Below the pieces are notes generated by a model. The model saw only the letters and a list, made by a program, of their open reading frames with translations, did no database searches and was not told the DNA's origin. This document shows positions 30,725-44,340 of a DNA stretch of 64,000 bases, in pieces. Every line of letters starts with the position of its first letter. Position 1 is the stretch's first letter. The translations under genes and the position numbers were made by a program. The stretch is from Nilaparvata lugens (lineage: Eukaryota; Arthropoda; Insecta; Hemiptera; Delphacidae), in assembly GCF_014356525.2 (NCBI RefSeq), contig NC_052507.1:36331013-36395012 (forward strand). Direction: 5' to 3'.

Positions 30725-33400
30725 TTAGTCGATCTTAGAAAAGCTTTTGTCTTCTTTGAAGCCATTGTCTTGAATACAACTGCTTCTTTATCTGATCCTC
30801 TCAAGAGCGAGACATGGCAATGGAATTGGAGTGGATTCCATTAAAATCTTATTTCGTTCCCTTCCCTACCCTTACCAGGCCGACTGCATTTCTGTGTTGG
30901 TAATGCTCCTTTGTTTTCCTGGCGAGGCTTTGATTTTTCCTTCCTTTATCAGCACGGAGACCAGCCGACTCTTCTTTGAGAATACATTTGGTCTGGGAAT
31001 AAATTTAGCGAGGTTGGAACAATGCTATTCTTATTTCTGGACTCAACTTTGAATCAGGATCTTAATTTGGTGACTGAATCAGTCTGTGAGTTAGTGAATG
31101 GTGCACTTGTGAACAGAGAGAACAGAGGGAGATATTCAGAGACACGTCGCGTCAGTCTATTACATTAAATTATTATCTGAATCTATAAGATCAGCCATCA
31201 GCAAAATCAGACGTGGAGTGACTCCACCTCCCAGACTGGTTACACTGGTCTTATTTGATTCATTTTTTGGCAAAACCTTCCTGCTCCCGGGCGAACATCA
31301 TTCCAAGGAAGGTATGACAATGAATATATGAATGAATAGCTAACAGAGTATCTTTTCCAAAGCAATGAATAATTGTGTATTCTGTTTAGTAAACTAATTA
31401 ATTTATATGATAACCGAATTCAATAGTGGAACTGGTAGTAATTGATGAAATTGAATGTATCATTGATATCTATAGGCAAAAAATGAATAACAGGAAATTA
31501 ATTATGTAGAAATTAGTTGATTCTTAATTCTGCTCGAGTAGGAACAATGAAGAGATTATTCAGATTGGCCAGAATTTATGGTGAAACTCACAATGGAAAT
31601 TGGTTAGTCAGGTATCCCAAGTACATCTATCTTATCAACATGACAAATCACCCAGTGAATAAGTACAGTTTCTCAAATTTAAATTCTCAGGCTGCAACAA
31701 AAACGTCCTGTGTCTTCACTAACATAGCATTTTTCAACTAGCCTTCCGCTTCAGAAAGTTTTGGAAATATTTTAATACATAGAAATTTGAATGCACACGA
31801 AAGCAATATTCTTTTTTCAAACAACTTGCATTTTCGAAGAACTTGCTGTGTAGTTTCCTTTCCACCCATACATTTTTTTCTGCCGTCATGTAACATCCAC
31901 ACACATAATGGCATAATGTCCAGCCTTCACCAACACGTAAATTATTGGGATTCAGTTGAGTATATAGTGTATGGAATTTATGATATCATGGTATTAGGGG
32001 ACTGCATGCAGACTGAGAGAGTCGTGGGCGAACAAGAGGAGTTGAAGATAGAGGGCTAACAAGCAGTGAATACATTGTTGAAGACTGGGCAAAAACCATG
32101 TATGAGGAGAATTTTGCTGCAGTTTCAGTCATGTAAGCGGTAGGCTATGTTGAATGGGTAAGGGGTTCACTTTTTAGGACGAGAGATGGATAATTTGCTA
32201 AGGGTGAGGAAACAACAACTACCGCATTCAGAAAAGGTTTATCCAGTATGGGAGTCTTCGAGGTAATTAGCACCAACATTTTCATTAGTCATCTCTTCTC
32301 AAGCACTAACAAGCAGTAAGAAAGACAAATAGAGGCCACTTTTCCAATTATCTTTTTTAATTTTCTCCCACAATGACCCCACTTATTCCCCCTCTCTCTC
32401 CACACTTTTTCTGGGCAACCCTGCCGTCGCACAGTAAGAATGAATTTCCATTTAATTATGGCACTTGCGTTGAGTCTTTCTTCTCGTTGACGTTCAGTTG
32501 TCGCACGACTCAAAAACGTTTACGTTCATCTCTTGTTCCACCCTATTGCCCTCCCCTTCCACCATTCCATCTTCTTCCACCATTGTTTCCTTTCCTACTC
32601 TTTCCACGCCCTACCCTCTTCTAACAACCATCAAGATGAAAGCTCCTTCACAAATTGTTCAGCAACAGCTTGCTGAGAAAGCCAATTAACTTGTGTAGTA
32701 GTTTTTGTTTACTTCAATGACTGTCATTGGTGATGAATTAAGGCAGGCTAGCATCAGCTGTTCAGTGCTGCCAATTTTCTTCAAATTTTGTCTGCAAATC
32801 AAAATGGTGTCACTAAGAGCTCATTGACACTATTTCTCTCTCTTGAGAGTGACATCATTCTCTCATTTCTCAATGGAACATAGCGGAGTTTTGGACAAAT
32901 TTCCGCTTCGGCTAGCTGTGCGTGGTTGAAACCTTCTCATGCAAGCCCATATAGTTGAATAAATCGACAGCGCAATTGATGTAGGATAAGATTGTCTCAT
33001 CCAGTCGTATGCACTTCCTTGAGAAGGTTGCAATTTCGTACAACTTGGCAACTCATCCAAGTCTCGAATTGTTTCATCTAGAATTGAATGTGGTTTGAGG
33101 ACTAATGATGAATTACTGTAAAAATTTGTGATAATAATACGAGACTTGGACTCTCAGAGTGAACAAAATATCACATCATGCATGAGATGTACAAACAATT
33201 GTTTGTTTTATTCTGATTTGGATATTCAGATTCATGATTTAGTGTATAAATTGAAATGGACATAACCTACATAATATTTGTACAATTTAAGACAAAAATG
33301 AAATTAAAGAAGTTTTGGGCAATAGCCTGTTTTTTCTTTTCCGACTACTGTATTGTTTACTCTATCCAATAAATAAATAAATGAATAAATAAAAAATATA
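30725..33400. other. Non-coding region, nothing recognised
   Basis: Short frames (30831-31052, 31517-31741, 31787-32059, 32373-32624) show no motif I can name. 32340-32620 is pyrimidine-rich. Confidence 0.45.
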
Positions 33401-34603
33401 TATATAAAACGGGATAGTACTACACAGATTCAGATACTACTTTATTCTTTCATAGATTCTATCTATCCCAAGTTATAGATTGTGAAATACCATACTTACT
33501 ATTCTATTCCTCGTCATTCTAAGTATCATTCTACTTTTTCGGTTAATCATGAATTACATCTCTCTTCACCTTCATTTTGCCCACACATCATCTTGTCCCA
33601 CCACCCACCACGTCCCCTGTTCTTCTTCCACTATTGCAAATACTCATAACTCTCATCACCTACCTGATCCGTCTTACTACTCCATTCACTCTTCATCCTC
33701 CTGTATCCGTCATTCCTACCATTCTTTGACCACATTACCTATATCTTGTGTGTGTAAATATGTAGAAATTTCAGCCATACGGCGATTCAAATCTTATCAA
33801 CCTCTTCTATTTATCTCTGCTTCATCAATCCTCACCCTCACCACCTATATTATCCTCTTTTCTAATTTCTGTCCACCCCACTGTTTCATCCCTCATAACC
33901 CTTGCCCCCTCATCAAGCCATGTCATCCCTCTCTGTCCACACCTTCAAACGTTGAATAAAGATAGTCGGTCCGATGGCAATGCGAAGCCGAACCCCTACA
34001 AAGCGTGGCCTGAGGCGATCGTTGCTTTAGTGCTGCCTTGGCATGTCATTGCAGTGCGGCCCTTCATTGACCAATCCGCGGCAGACATTTCACTGCTCGC
34101 TTTTGCGCTGGCAAAGGCCGTCAACTGAGGTACGAGAGAGAGCGAGAAAGGAGAAATCAGACGGGAAGGAGTAGAGGGAAAGAGAAATTACAGAGAGAAT
34201 CAGATGCATGTGCATCACAATTACAATCGGCCGATGCTATTGTGAGATTAACGTTGGACTGTCATCATTCTTCATACATGTCGTTGATGACCTCTATCCA
34301 ACCGATACTGACAGAACGGAGTGAATCTCTCTCTGACGCTACATTTCGCTGTTTTCAATTATTAGACGATGAGCCGCTTTGTTGTGTAACAACAGCCTAT
34401 CCAACGCCGGGGCAGGGAGACCATTCTCCTTTCAGTTGAGTTTGTTCTTTGCGTAGGGCCTTCAAGGCCCAAATTCGCTTTTCGGGTTACAAAGCAGCTT
34501 GTGACATTATGATGTTTGATTGTTTCTGTGGGTGTGTGTTGCTAATGGGAGTACGACAGTGTCATTCTTGATATCAATATGTAGGCTTTGTTGTTTGGAT
34601 TAG
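33401..34603. other. Pyrimidine-rich stretch then GC-richer island
   Basis: 33540-33950 is C/T-rich on the plus strand, giving a Ser/Thr/His-rich frame that is likely compositional. 33960-34130 is GC-richer and ends in GTCAACTGAGGTACGAG, which contains a 5'-splice-site-like AG/GTACGAG. A non-coding exon or regulatory island is possible but unproven. Confidence 0.3.
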
Positions 34604-34617
34604 GCCCCCCCCCCCCC
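34604..34617. repeat. Poly(C) run
   Basis: Homopolymer of C in AGGCCCCCCCCCCCCCCTCT, prone to length error. Confidence 0.9.
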
Positions 34618-34679
34618 TCTGTTGCATGCGTGAATTTTGTATGTCCGGAATAGTTTCCACAACCATCTACAGTGATATT

Positions 34680-34750
34680 AACTGTCAGAATTGATTGAAT
34701 TAGGAGCTTTAATATCATTAATGAGATATACTGACAGTTTTAAGTGAATC
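34680..34750 (+). repeat. Short dispersed repeat with ACTGTCAG/CTGACAGT ends
   Basis: Bounded by ACTGTCAGAATT and ATACTGACAGT, which are inverted to each other over 8 bp. Partner at 21300-21372. Confidence 0.6.
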
Positions 34751-37700
34751 CCACCATAATTTCTGTCTCGATTCGTTAATCCATCATATCGATATCATAG
34801 TATCGTAGCATGTACTGTACAAAGCAAATGCAGATTATGTGTGATCTGGATCGCACAAAGATGATTGTCATAAATCAATAATATCTTCATTATACGATGA
34901 ATAATCTAGTTCGGACACGTGACTTCACATAGGAAAGCAAAAAAGGTATTCAATTGATCCCTGTTTCTAACAATTTGAGTTGGTTATATATCAAGTTACA
35001 CTAGATATATATTCATCATAGCAGGAGCTGAATGTTGAATGAACAGGAGCTTTCCAGTGCATTCCAAAAACTACCGAAAAAGCTATCGTGTTGGAATATG
35101 AATATTCAATATAAAAACTATATACATGATTAATAGAATTCTCAGTTGAAATAGACATTATAACGAGCTCTGTATTTTTGCAGTTGAATGTGAAGCATTA
35201 TGATGCTGTTTTATGTTCTACTATACAAATAGTTCTACTATTATATAATACAAATCTGCTAAAACTATGGATACTCTTCGATGGAATTGAATCATCATTG
35301 TCTTCAATCGAAAACAGGATCAGAAAGATGTTTCATTCCATTTTCATCTGCTGAAAATATCCGTTAAAAGCTGCTATAAGCATGATCCACTTCCTTTCAA
35401 AGATATCCGTACTCTCTAATACAAGCTATTGGAGCTATACGTAGTCCAAGTACTTGGACTAGTCTATAACCACAAGAAATTTACCTGAAATTATGTTTAG
35501 ATAACACACTAATTAGTTCGTGTGTATGTTTGCATGTGTGCAACCAAAATGAGCTGTGAAGCGACCATCATCGATCCTATCGAATGACTTAACAACTATT
35601 GAACTTGGCCAAAGTACCTCCTGTGCTTATAATACACCGAGACTTGGCTAAAACTTGCGACTGAACGTAAACTTGATACGCCAAATTAGGGCCAGGTATA
35701 CAGGGTAAAGATGGAATAAGGCAGGGGTGGAGGTGGGAGGTGAGAAAGATGAATGATGGAGAGAGGTGAGGTAACAAAGGTGTATCAGATTGGAGAAGAA
35801 GGGGGAAAATTGTGGAGAAAAGTGAAGGAAACTGTGGAAAAGAGAGGAAGGAAGTAACTTTCTTCTTAGTGGACTCAACTTAGAAGCATCTGATGAGGTA
35901 TAGGGAAAACCAAACAAGCCACTAGAATAAGACGAAAAATGTATTAGTTATTCATTATATTAAATATATCAGAATAGATCTCATTACGTAACAGCCAGCA
36001 TATTACCGCACAAACATCATTTGAAAAGGTTTTATAATTGACCAGCATATACTTTTATGACCGTTTAAAACCATAATCTGACTTGTCAGCAAGGAAAACG
36101 GCGTATCAATATTCCATTAATGGAGAATAGAATCCATCTGAATCCAGTTTCGCTAACATGAAATATATCTTGCATCAACATAATTATTTAGATCGTGTGT
36201 GGGGTGTTCGTCCAGTGTTTATTCAGTTGTAATGTTCTCTGAAGATATCGTTACCACGAGTACAGATACATATTCCACACTTCTCATATTCTCCCAATAT
36301 CATCATCCAACAACAAAGATAGTGAGGAATAATTCACTACAGATATTGCTAGCACATTATTAGTGCGAATAATCCATTTTCAATTTGAAAGTCAACGTAT
36401 CAGTGCATGTTAAATAATGCAATCTGATTTGAATGAGTTGACATGACATATTGGAGTTTAGATAATATGAGAATGTACACTGAATTAAGTATATTAAATT
36501 TATTAGAAACTATAATGATCTTTTATTAGTACTATTCAAATATTATGAGTAGAATATTGGGAATTTGTTGTACAAATTCTTTTTCTAATAGTATACAAGG
36601 GTCTCAACAATATTATTTTTCACCCTCTCGTATAATATAATTATTTCTCTTTCTGCCTGAGTTCCACATCATCGAATTCTTTGTTTCCTTCAAAAGTTTT
36701 CATCTGAATTGATAATCCGTCCCATCGATCCCCATAATCCATTCGTCATTCAGTTCATCTCCATATAATCCTTCCTTTCGCTGCCCTATATTTTCATCAA
36801 TTGCTGACTCTCACTACCCATCCATCTCTTTTTTCATCATCCATTCTTCATTCTCCAGCATCCTGTTTCGACGGTACCTAGTAGCGCAAAACATTCATCC
36901 AGTCTGGAGTAATTTCAGCTTACAAAATTCCGTATTATTTCTCCAGGGATCTTAGCTGGCACTCCAGTGACGGTTGAGGAATGAATTGTTTGTGAAGGCA
37001 TGAAGTAGTAGTCTGCCGAAATTAATAATTTCGTATGCACATATACTTCTATACGTATATTTGGGTATAATACATACATCCCAAAGGTATAAAGGGGTCA
37101 CGTGATCCCTCTTCTGAGTTTTGTGTGCATTGAGTAGGCCCAGCTCACTTCTCACTTCACAAAAATATTCTCAAATAATGGCTCTAAGCCGCTTTTTCAA
37201 CATAAGTCAGGTTTTCATTCCATTCCTACAGTTCACAAACGTTCAATCAACAGTTTCAAGTCTTGGTTCACTATTCATTTATAATTAGGAAAAGACCCCC
37301 AACCACCCCATCCCAAAAAAACAAACAAAAATATCCACTCACTTATCACTGCTTTCAAAGATATTTTTGCAGGTAGTGCAGCTAGAACTAGCTCTAGGTT
37401 CAGAATAAAAAGGTACATTAACTGAACATGGAATTCGTCATTTTTCTATCAACTTGTAATTTAAGTACCAAGCATAGTTACACGAACTTGTTCTTGTTTG
37501 TAAGGTTTCAGAATCAGTATTGCAGAAAATCATACCCAACTATTTTGTAAAAAATTTGCTCCATTGTCGTTGCATGGAAAATATTGTACAAAAAGCTAGC
37601 AAAAGCCACTCTCTGCCTCACTAGTTTCTGCCACATATTTAGTTGCAAATTGCAAAAATCAAATGTGATAGTCATTGCAGATTTTTTGAAGATATAAAAT

Positions 37701-38894
37701 ACACCTTGATAACTTTTAAATTCTCATATCAATTTTGAAAATGAGAGAAATGTACTGGTTATTGCATGGTTTGTGGACAAACAAGCTGGCATACGCTCTT
37801 ATATCAGCACACGTTATGCTAATTTGATATGAATAATTACTGTTGGTCAACTCCAAATACAATCAATTGACCAATAGATTATGCATAATGAGCTCTACAG
37901 CAATCATCAATTTCTTCGATATTGTAAACAGTCGACATTAATTCCCCTTGCATAATCGAACATGTTTACAACTGATATAGAGCAAACAAGGGCTAAATTA
38001 CCTTCACATGAAATTGAAATCAATTAACACGAATCAACATGGTTTATGGCGATCGGAAATTGATTACCGTTCATATCCAATAATCTAGAAACACCTTATC
38101 CTCGTTGGACCCCGACGTGGTTATTCATTGTTAGAATTGCCAATCATTTTGAACCTATATTATTGGTATGAGACATTCACAAACTATGTAAATACTATTA
38201 TGAGTTTAGTGTTTACAGTATTATTATACTTATATACGTATCAAGTAAACGTTCAATTTTACAGTATAATGTTTATTGATTCAGAAGGAATTCTGTTGAT
38301 TGTAGAAGATGATTTGTGTAAGAGTATTCGATAATGGGAATGAATGTTGTTATCATAGAACATTAGAGATTGGTAGGTTATATTTTGTGAATTGAGAGAA
38401 AATAGTCCAGAATCTTGGAGGCCAGGATCCAAAATTTATTCCACTACCTCTGAACAAATACAATATGTATGCGAGATTGTAGAATGGGAAATAATACTTT
38501 TTGATGGAAAGCAGGCTGTTTTACGAATCAAATCTGGAATTCAAGTCATAAGTTCAATGCACAAAAGGTAATCTCATAACAAATTTTCTAATCTGATCAA
38601 GTATGTTCCTTTCTCTTCAATCACATAATACTTTCTTCAAAAAAAAAAACCTCGGACAACAATATCACATAGCGGAAACAGAAAATTCCAACCACAAATG
38701 AGATGAAGCAAGATCGTTACAGAGGTATCAGATTGGATTTAATCATTGATGTGTACAGAAAAAAATTCTGTTGATCTTCTAGCTAAATGAAAGGTCATTA
38801 AATTCAGCATTTCAACAAAGCATGAATAAAATTATATTCAATGTATATAAAGCAATGATGTGAGGTGAAATAATTAGCTCTCATCGTGTTATCT
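34751..38894. other. About 4 kb of AT-rich DNA, nothing recognised
   Basis: No supported gene or element. 35700-35860 is purine-rich. Confidence 0.5.
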
Positions 38895-39110
38895 TTCATC
38901 TCAGGAAGAGAGAGGGAGAAAGAGAGAGTCACAAAGAACAAGAGAAATGGAGAGAAAAAGGTTACGGAGAGGAAGGAGTAGAGAAATGGAGAATGTAAGA
39001 GAGAAAATAGAGTCAGAAGAAGAGAAAATAGGTAATTGGTGGAGGGGTGAGAGAATTGATGGAGTGTGACACAGAGGAAATAGAGCTGGATTGAGTGAGA
39101 GAGTGGATGA
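38895..39110. repeat. Polypurine tract
   Basis: Nearly all G and A on the plus strand (GAGAGAGGGAGAAAGAGAGAG-like). The opposite-strand Phe/Ser/Leu frame is compositional. Confidence 0.85.
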
Positions 39111-39445
39111 AACGTCACAGCCAGGAGACCCGAGCCCTGTGCGACCTGGTAGCGTTCAGTCGCCCTCTGGCGACGACGTTGCCTGTTATTTTTTAATTGG
39201 ACGCATGTTTAGATGGAGGCTGCCACACTGACAACGCTCACGGCAACTTTATTACAATATACAGAGTGCGCTGCAGTACGTAGGATACGACTCACTCAAA
39301 GATATATTCTGCAGTGGCGTTTGGAAAGGTTGTATGGTAAAGGTTGGAACCTGCAAGCAAATAGAGGCAACGAGTTCACAAAATATTATTCTCCGATAAA
39401 GGTCTGTCAGTAAGAAGGTGAATTTTTAGAAGGGAGAAAACTAGA
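39111..39445. other. GC-richer island, no gene recognised
   Basis: 39120-39330 has CGCCCTCTGGCGACGACG and CTGCAGTACGTAGG. It contrasts with its surroundings; no domain-bearing frame. Confidence 0.3.
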
Positions 39446-39451
39446 AAATGA

Positions 39452-39603
39452 TGTAAACGGTGGAAGTGAAAAAGAAGAAAGTTGAAGACAAGGTAGGAGA
39501 GGTTGTAGATGATGAGTCAGAAAAGAAGGTGGTAGAGAAGGAGAAAGTAGAGAAGGAATTAACGAAGAAGGTAGAGGATATTGTGAAAGAAGAGCAAAGA
39601 TGA
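39452..39603 (+). CDS. Lys/Glu/Val-rich frame, possible orphan exon
   Basis: From an in-frame stop near 39452, the plus strand reads about 48 residues such as VEVKKKKVEDKVGEVVDDES and EKEKVEKELTKKVEDIVKEE before TGA. Alternating charged and Val residues could form a coiled coil. However, the whole tract is purine-rich, and such tracts make Lys/Glu frames by chance. No start codon, splice site or homologue seen. Confidence 0.15.
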
Positions 39604-39786
39604 AAAGGTTGGGAATGAGTTTGATGTGTACTCAAGGAATCCATTATCAATTTTGAAGAAAGTTGAACAAACGTTTATGTGAACTCAGAACGATCCATAA
39701 CAATGTGATAAAGTTCTCCTCATAATGGTCTGAGACGTTGAAATTCCACACAAGCTAACTATTTGATGCAAAATGAAGAAATATGA

Positions 39787-41192
39787 AAAGATCTACTGGA
39801 ATGTGTAGGTGTATCAATAAGCTCAGTTTTCATTTTCCAATTGGAACACAATATTTGACTTCGCAGATTTGTTTGGACTAGTTAGAAGGTGAACATATCA
39901 AAAGTCCTCATCCCTACCCCTTGTCCTCAAGCGATAAGGGTGGATTAAAAGTTGCGTTTTTTTTTCATTTCTCTTTTTGCATTTTCAGGGCTTATTACTC
40001 AACTACAATGCATCGAAAAAAATAAGCTATGAACGTTGGGTTGTAGAGGATTCAATTCATCTCAATTTGATGTAATATTCCACTTTTTTTATTTTCATCA
40101 ATTGTTATAGCAGTTCTAGTGTTGAGTGTGAAATCCTCAATACAGCAAAAAGTGGCAACTTGGCGGTATTCTACCTTCAGCACAGGGGTTAGGGATGAGG
40201 AATTATAATATGTTCAGCTCCTAACTAGTCTTAATGAAGATGCAGAGTCAAAAATTGTGTTCCACTGTTGTGTTCAAATTACATTGTCAAATAACATACA
40301 ATATTGCTGTATTGAGAATTTCACACTAAAGCTGCTATACCAATTGGAAAGCATGATATGGTGGAATAATACATCAAATTGAAAAGAGTTGAATCCTCTA
40401 CAACCCAACGTTCAGTACTCATTTTTTTGATGCATTGTTGGTGAGTAATAAGCTCTTAAAAGAGCTTTACGAACTTGAAAGGGCTGCGGGGTCAAAATTG
40501 TGATCTAAACTTTTTCCTCTATAATCTTCCGTAGAGTAAAAACCTTTGATAACAAGTAATAATAGAGTAATGATAATAAGTAATTTAGTAACAGGTTTAT
40601 GCTAAACAAGTAACAGGTTTATGCTAAACCTTTTAGATGATAAACCTTTCTGAATCTTAGAAAAGACGGGTATTATAAAAATATGAAGACAAGGGAAAAT
40701 GAAAGATGTAAAATGAAAAATAGACAAGCATGATAGAGAAGGAATGTAGGGTGAAAGGAAGTATGAGGAAACGGAATACAGATTATAAGAAGGAAAAACA
40801 GCAGAGCAGGGAAAGAAACTCTTGAGCTACGCGTCAGTTGCCGATTTGCCCGAAGCACATAGCTGCAACATACAGTCAACTAGACGAAGAAACGTCTCGC
40901 TTTTTACCCACTCAATTAATATTCGCCTTCAGATATCCGGTTACCTTTCCTTGGAAAAAACAAAAATACTTCCGTTTGCCCTTTGATGCGGCTGCAGCGT
41001 ATCATTATAACTAGCCCAGAAGCCAGATAGTCATTTCAAGATTTTTCCGAGATGAAAGTTTGTTGAAATATTATTGATCAATTGTGTAACAAAATTTTTT
41101 ATTCATAAATTCAGAAAATTAATTGTCACAGGGTTTTTGCCAGCAGGCTAGATTCCATATTCTAAAGGCTTTACTATGCGAATGTTTTGTTA

Positions 41193-41238
<46 letters not shown>

Positions 41239-41241
41239 GAG

Positions 41242-41272
<31 letters not shown>
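39787..41272. repeat. Segmental duplication, copy C
   Basis: Near identical to 44560-46143 (offset about 4766) in the same orientation. It begins AAAGATCTACTG and ends in the GA microsatellite. Copy D carries an extra 131 bp. The shared minus-strand 68-codon frame (40673-40879 here) is not recognised. Confidence 0.95.
41194..41272. repeat. (GA)n microsatellite, copy C
   Basis: GA run with GGAGAGA interruptions, right edge of copy C and immediately next to the LINE tail. Confidence 0.97.
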
Positions 41273-41276
<4 letters not shown>

Positions 41277-41775
41277 GAATTGAATTGAATCGCTGCCTTT
41301 ATTAAAAACCTAGGAGGGCGAAGTTAGGGCGCAGCCGGCCCTCTCTTACACTTAACCCTCCATACAATTCTAAGTTACAACTAAACAACATCATAAACAA
41401 TGAACTAAAGTAAAAGAAAACAAAAACTTAGAAACAAATTTACAAGAAAAAATGTATATAAATATAATAACTATATTTAATTTTTTATTATATTATAATT
41501 ATTTATAATTATATATAAATATAATAAAAATAAAAAAAAGAGAAAACTCGAACTCCTTTCGAATTTGAGTATGTAAAGGTGGTTATGCAGAAAGGAAGAA
41601 GAGAAAAGTGAATACAGTTGAGAATTTTCAGTCCGAATCCATAGATTATTCCGGTAGAAGAAAGGGAAGAAGGGAAATGAAAGAAAAGAAAAAGGAAGAG
41701 AGAAAGAAGGAAGAAAGAGAGGAACCACACATACACACACACATATATATACACTATATAGACTTGAATTACGGG

Positions 41776-42205
41776 TTAGGGAGCATTCCAGCCGAGTCCA
41801 CCACCTCTGATCCACCGCAAGACAGCCGCGCCGAACCGGCGACGTCCCTCAACTAGCTTCAGCTCAGCAGGCAAAGAATTCCATAAACTACAGGCTGTCA
41901 CAAGGAACGACTTATTGAACATAACAGTCCTATGTGTTGGGACAGCCAGCAGATGGGATCCATGCCGCGTTCCTCCACGGCCAAAATCACCCAAGTAACG
42001 GTACTCCACTGCCAGATACTTAGGCGTTTTGGTTTTCAATATCTTATGCAGGAAGCACAAAGCATGATGTGATCTACTCTCACGCAGCTTCATGAGTTCA
42101 AGTCTGTTAAAGTATTCGGTCACATGGTCGTCACGTCTCAGGTTGAAGATAAAGCGAACACAATAATTATGTGCACGCTGCATCCTCTGCAAAAGTGTTG
42201 AACTG
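41776..42205 (-). pseudogene. LINE ORF2 C-terminal region
   Basis: Frame-shifted continuation of the reverse transcriptase protein: LLQRMQRAHNYCVRFIFNL, RESRSHHALCFLHKILKTK and SLWNSLPAELKLV before a stop near 41776. LWNSLP close to the C-terminus is typical for the CR1/Jockey group. The remaining 500 bp to the tail is A-rich 3' UTR. Confidence 0.8.
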
Positions 42206-42782
42206 TCATGTCAAGAGTCACAATGTCACAGTAGTTGAAGTTTGGGAAAATCAGAGTCTTGACCAGCATAACCTTTGTAGGAAAGGGAATGAAGTCAGAG
42301 ATCCTCTTCAATGTCATGATCCCCCCAATGACCCTGTTACAAGTCTGAGTCACGTGGCTGGTCCAGTCAAGAGTCCTTGTCATTGTCAGTCCCAAATTTT
42401 TCACGTCAGAACTGTATTCCAATTGTATGTTATTCAATGTTATGTATGGTCCGTTAGATATGTCAATTGTGTTTAAAAGTCTTGAGTAACCTATCACTAT
42501 AGATTTCGATTTTGTCTCGTTAATTTTTAGTCCATTATTCTCAGTCCACTGTACCAAACGAGTCAAGTCAGCATTGACCTCACCAACTGTGACGCCAAAG
42601 TCATTTTTCTTGCAGTGTCGGTATATTTGTAAATCGTCTGCATACAGGTGATGTCTGGTCGTAAGTAGAGTGCTTGTCACGTCATTTATGTAAATTCTGA
42701 ACAATAGAGGACCCAATACCGAACCCTGAGGAACTCCTCTGTTCACTTCACGCCACCGTGAAGAGGCATCCCCAACTCTCAC
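42200..42782 (-). pseudogene. LINE reverse transcriptase, second half
   Basis: The frame resumes with RVGDASSRWREVNRGVPQGS and VLGPLLFRIYINDV, then the catalytic HHLYADDLQIY (YADD at 42633-42644), NNGLKINETKSKSI, VKNLGLTMTRTLDWTSHV and NYCDIVTL. Compared with family architecture, about a hundred or more residues are missing between GADGIPI and this point, including the first palm Asp (the F-D-F-SKAFD region). The join lies at 42779-42785. Without it the enzyme cannot work. A one-base shift near 42200 moves the C-terminal part to another frame. Confidence 0.85.
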
Positions 42783-44332
42783 AAACTGACACCGACCCCG
42801 ATGATTAAATGAGTGAGGAAAGGAAGGATGAGAGGAAGGATAATTTTGATAAATTTGATTGGGATACCATCTGCACCAACAGCATTACTCTTTACTCTAT
42901 GAACAGCCAAGAAGACCTCTTGCTCCGTGACATTGGAGAAGTAGAAATCCTCATTTTGATGACAATCAGGCAGAGAGTCAAAGTGAGCACGAGCTTGGTC
43001 CAAACTTACAGGGATGTCAGTGAAGAAATCATTGAGATCATCCAGCGAGTGAGCAACAGTCGGTACCTGCCTCTCCTTGCCAGCCCCAATCTCTCTCAGA
43101 GCACGCCACAAAGATGAAGTTGATGATCGCTTTGAGGAGATCAAGTCTCGGTAAAATGTAGCTTTAGAATTTCTAATTTTTTGCTTGCAAGAGTTTCTCA
43201 AACGCTTATAATGATTGAAATCATTAGGGCTTTTTGACGCTCTTGCTTTTTTGCACCAATAATCTCGATCCCTTATCAGCTGGCGTATCTCATCAGTGAG
43301 CCGTGGAGTAGGATCCCTGGTTATTCTACGATTTTTCAAAGGAACATGTTTTTCAAAAAGAGAGATTATATTGTGATTCAAAATGTTCAACATAACATTA
43401 ACATCGTTAGTATGGAATATGTGTAGCCAGTCAAGGTTAATTGCATCATTAAACAAGCTGTGGTAGTTAATATTCTTATAATCCCTATAAGTGATTATTT
43501 TAGGTTTAGGCTTAGGCCTCTTGATATTATAGACAAGGAATATCATATCATGTGCTGAAAGGCCTGGAAAAGGGATCTGCCGATGGCACACAGCTGACTT
43601 CTTATCAGCAACTGCAATAAGATCAAGCAATGTGTCAGAGGTGGATGTATGGTGCGTAGCTTGGAGAGGCAGCAAGGTCATACCATTCGCAAAAAACATA
43701 GTGGTCAGTTGTATTTTGTCATGAGTATCAGGTCCAAGTAAGTCAGTATTGAAGTCACCCATGATAGTCACATGTTCATAGGGCACCATCAGCTCAAGTA
43801 GTGCTTCCTCAAATTCTGACATATACCCAATATGAGGCGGCCTGTAGCAAACTGCTATTAACATTTTAACTCCGTTACACTTTACCTCAATAAACATGTA
43901 TTCAGGTCTAGCTGCACGGGAGGTATCAGAGGAAAACTTATGAACAGGCAACAGAGAACGCTTGACAAACGCGGCAACCCCTCCCCCATTCTTGTGTAAC
44001 CGGTCATTCCTAATGAGCACATAATCCTCTAGTGCGACAAGTCGATTAGGGATTGTCGGTTTTAGCCAGGTTTCAGATATAAGAATGATGTCACAATCTT
44101 TGCCCTCGAAAGTGTGCCTAAATTCATCTATATGGCAGAGAAGGGATTGTGCATTGACATGAGCGACTTTAAGACGATCAGGGAAAGGAGAGACAGCCCG
44201 CTTGAGGGCATCGCCGACACTCAGCGCGGCCGCGCCGTCATCCTGCTGTATAGACAAGGTGGCTGCGACGAAGCAGCAAGGCAGAAGAGAGGGGTGAAAC
44301 GGCGAAACAACAAGAAGATACAAAAAATACAC
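42779..44332 (-). pseudogene. LINE endonuclease and first part of reverse transcriptase
   Basis: The 517-codon open frame has no true ATG start, so ORF2 is probably 5'-incomplete. Endonuclease homology starts near residue 54 with LKVAHVNAQSL (catalytic Asn 60), then LISETWL (Glu 87), VCYRPPHIGY (161-170), IMGDFNTDLLG (GDFN 192-195) and GLSAHDMIF (258-266). In the last block the usual SDH is SAH, an Asp-to-Ala change at a catalytic position, though some LINEs vary here. A charged linker follows (RDRDYWCKKARASKS, RNSCKQKIRNSKATFYRDL). The frame reaches NAVGADGIPIKFIK, the opening of the reverse transcriptase, then stops at 42779-42781 right at the deletion point. Confidence 0.85.
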
Positions 44333-44340
44333 TTACCACA

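Larger units (their letters stand above)
41273..44340 (-). mobile_element. CR1/Jockey-like non-LTR retrotransposon with internal deletion
   Basis: Minus-strand LINE between duplicated copies C and D. The order is endonuclease, linker, start of reverse transcriptase, a deletion, palm and thumb, then the C-terminal region. The 3' UTR of about 500 bp ends in AATAAAGGCAGCG (signal at 41298-41303) and three ATTCA units, a short-repeat tail as in CR1-like elements. YADDLQIY and GVPQGSVLGP place it in the broad CR1/L2/Jockey group, distinct from the RTE-like element at 8867. Confidence 0.85.

Noticed and set aside
33549..33959. 136-codon Ser/Thr/His-rich frame
   Set aside because: Pyrimidine-rich strand with no domain; likely compositional.
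38804..39118. 104-codon Phe/Ser/Leu-rich minus frame
   Set aside because: Reverse strand of a polypurine tract.
42809..43117. 102-codon plus frame at the LINE
   Set aside because: Antisense shadow of the LINE ORF2, which has clear motifs on the minus strand.
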